This document shows positions 13,480 to 13,869 of a stretch of DNA of 13,869 bases, one piece after another. The translations under genes were made by a program, and so were the position numbers. Each line of letters opens with the position of its first letter. The first letter of the stretch is position 1. Source of the DNA: JBBIKU01 sp037445245. GTDB lineage: Bacteria > Chloroflexota > Anaerolineae > Anaerolineales > Anaerolineaceae. The notes below the pieces were generated by a model. That model had not been told where the DNA came from. It did not search any database and worked only from the letters and a program-made list of their open reading frames with translations. Location: the NCBI GenBank assembly GCA_037445245.1, contig JBBIKU010000058.1, positions 1-13,869 on the forward strand. The letters are read 5' to 3'.

Positions 13480-13704
13480 CTAGTGTAACATGCTGGATCT
13501 GATTGCTCGCAGCCCTGCCTCGATTGCCATGGACGACACCCGCCACACCTTGCTGCCGATACCGGCTACCAGTCTCCGTACCTGGCGCAAGGATAGTCTC
13601 AACAGGCCAGCTACCTGAACAGCGGTCATTTGTCCCTCAACAATCTTCTGTAAATAATGCAAACGCTTGACTTCGTTCATGGTTAGTGTCACTCTTGTTT
13701 CCAT
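13480..13704 (-). pseudogene. Truncated, frameshifted transposase N-terminus (IS remnant)
   Basis: This is the N-terminal DNA-binding part of a transposase. Read from METRVTLTMNEVKRLHYLQK, it has a helix-turn-helix ending SLRQVRRLVA. The open frame then turns to nonsense and stops at 13480. Shifting the frame by one base at about 13562-13566 (CCGGC) restores RYRQQGVAGVVHGNRGRAAS, the expected continuation in this family, so a single base, probably a C, has been lost. Homology ends soon after, near 13480-13490, and no catalytic domain is present. The family appears to be of the ISNCY/IS481-related kind with a VHGNRGR motif, but I cannot name the IS. It lies between the parA promoter and the tRNA gene. 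Confidence 0.75.
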
Positions 13705-13705
13705 A

Positions 13706-13753
13706 GGGTGACATTTTCCCTGAACAGTCAAGGGGTGTCAATTTCGCTGAACA
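13706..13753 (-). repeat. Two direct 21-base repeats, probable IS end
   Basis: GGGTGACATTTTCCCTGAAC (13706-13725, plus A) and GGGTGTCAATTTCGCTGAAC (13733-13752, plus A) match at 18 of 21 positions, with 27 bases between their starts. They lie just upstream of the transposase start and have the TGTCAATTTCGCTGAACA look of terminal sequences of some insertion sequences, where the transposase binds. The matching opposite end is not in the window. Confidence 0.6.
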
Positions 13754-13775
13754 TCCACAGAACTAACGCGAAAAC

Positions 13776-13804
13776 TTGACGCTCGATGCCGTTCGTGATA
13801 AACT
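13776..13804 (+). promoter_or_regulatory. Predicted promoter of the tRNA-Asp gene
   Basis: TTGACG (13776-13781) is followed after exactly 17 bases by TAAACT (13799-13804). Transcription would start near 13811, about five bases before the mature tRNA. Spacing and position make this a good sigma70-type promoter for the tRNA. Confidence 0.6.
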
Positions 13805-13815
13805 GTTTCACGTTC

Positions 13816-13869
13816 GGGGGCGTGGTGTAGTGGTTAACATGCGGCCCTGTCAAGGCCGAGACCGCGGGT
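13816..13869 (+). tRNA. tRNA-Asp (GTC anticodon), cut by the window end
   Basis: Acceptor strand GGGGGCG, then TG, D-stem GTGT pairing with ACAT around the loop AGTGGTTA, and anticodon stem CGGCC pairing with GGCCG around the loop CTGTCAA give a clear tRNA with anticodon GTC (13849-13851), that is, aspartate. The T-arm and 3' acceptor strand lie beyond the window. Confidence 0.95.

Noticed and set aside
13776..13869. tRNA-Asp as the integration site of a eut genomic island
   Set aside because: The eut genes lie on the 5' side of the tRNA, whereas islands usually join at the 3' end. No integrase or duplicated tRNA end is seen.

Overview
This window carries an almost complete ethanolamine-utilization (eut) bacterial microcompartment (BMC) operon on the + strand (about 60-12427). 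It is followed by a convergent ParA-type ATPase gene, a decayed insertion-sequence remnant and the first part of a tRNA-Asp gene. Base composition is moderate and there are no taxonomic marker genes. Gene content points to an anaerobic or facultative bacterium that uses coenzyme B12 to ferment ethanolamine. My guess, from the unusual mix of EUT-type and GRM-like parts, is Chloroflexota (Anaerolineae-like), but this is weak. A run of 27 Ns (7282-7308) shows this is a draft assembly or MAG contig.

Layout: a sigma70-like promoter (60-88) precedes eutN (pentameric vertex protein). A 289-base non-coding leader follows, then eutH (ethanolamine permease), eutM (hexameric shell protein), eutA (lyase reactivase), eutB and eutC (ethanolamine ammonia-lyase), eutL (trimeric shell protein), an acylating acetaldehyde dehydrogenase (eutE role, split by the N gap), and a second EutM-like shell protein with an 87-residue N-terminal extension. 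After these come eutQ (cupin, acetate kinase type), eutT (cobalamin adenosyltransferase), eutJ (Hsp70-like), a divergent tandem BMC-fold protein and a 99-residue protein of unknown role. The ParA gene is on the - strand and faces the operon end to end.

How the parts fit: EutH imports ethanolamine; EutBC with adenosylcobalamin splits it to acetaldehyde and ammonia; EutA reactivates the lyase and EutT makes its cofactor. The aldehyde dehydrogenase oxidises acetaldehyde to acetyl-CoA inside a shell built from EutN, two EutM-type proteins, EutL and the tandem BMC-fold protein. Four proteins (EutC, the dehydrogenase, EutQ, the 99-residue protein) carry short amphipathic helices that look like encapsulation peptides. 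No phosphotransacetylase, alcohol dehydrogenase or dedicated regulator is visible.

The most novel-looking parts are: (1) the EutM-like protein with an N-terminal Cys3His zinc-knuckle-like motif, a Lys/Pro-rich linker and an internal ribosome binding site that would also give a normal-length shell protein; (2) the 99-residue protein that joins the small N-terminal domain shared by EutQ and EutT to helices resembling encapsulation peptides; (3) an acetaldehyde dehydrogenase with a C-terminal rather than N-terminal encapsulation peptide; and (4) the ParA, which could position the compartments as McdA does for carboxysomes.
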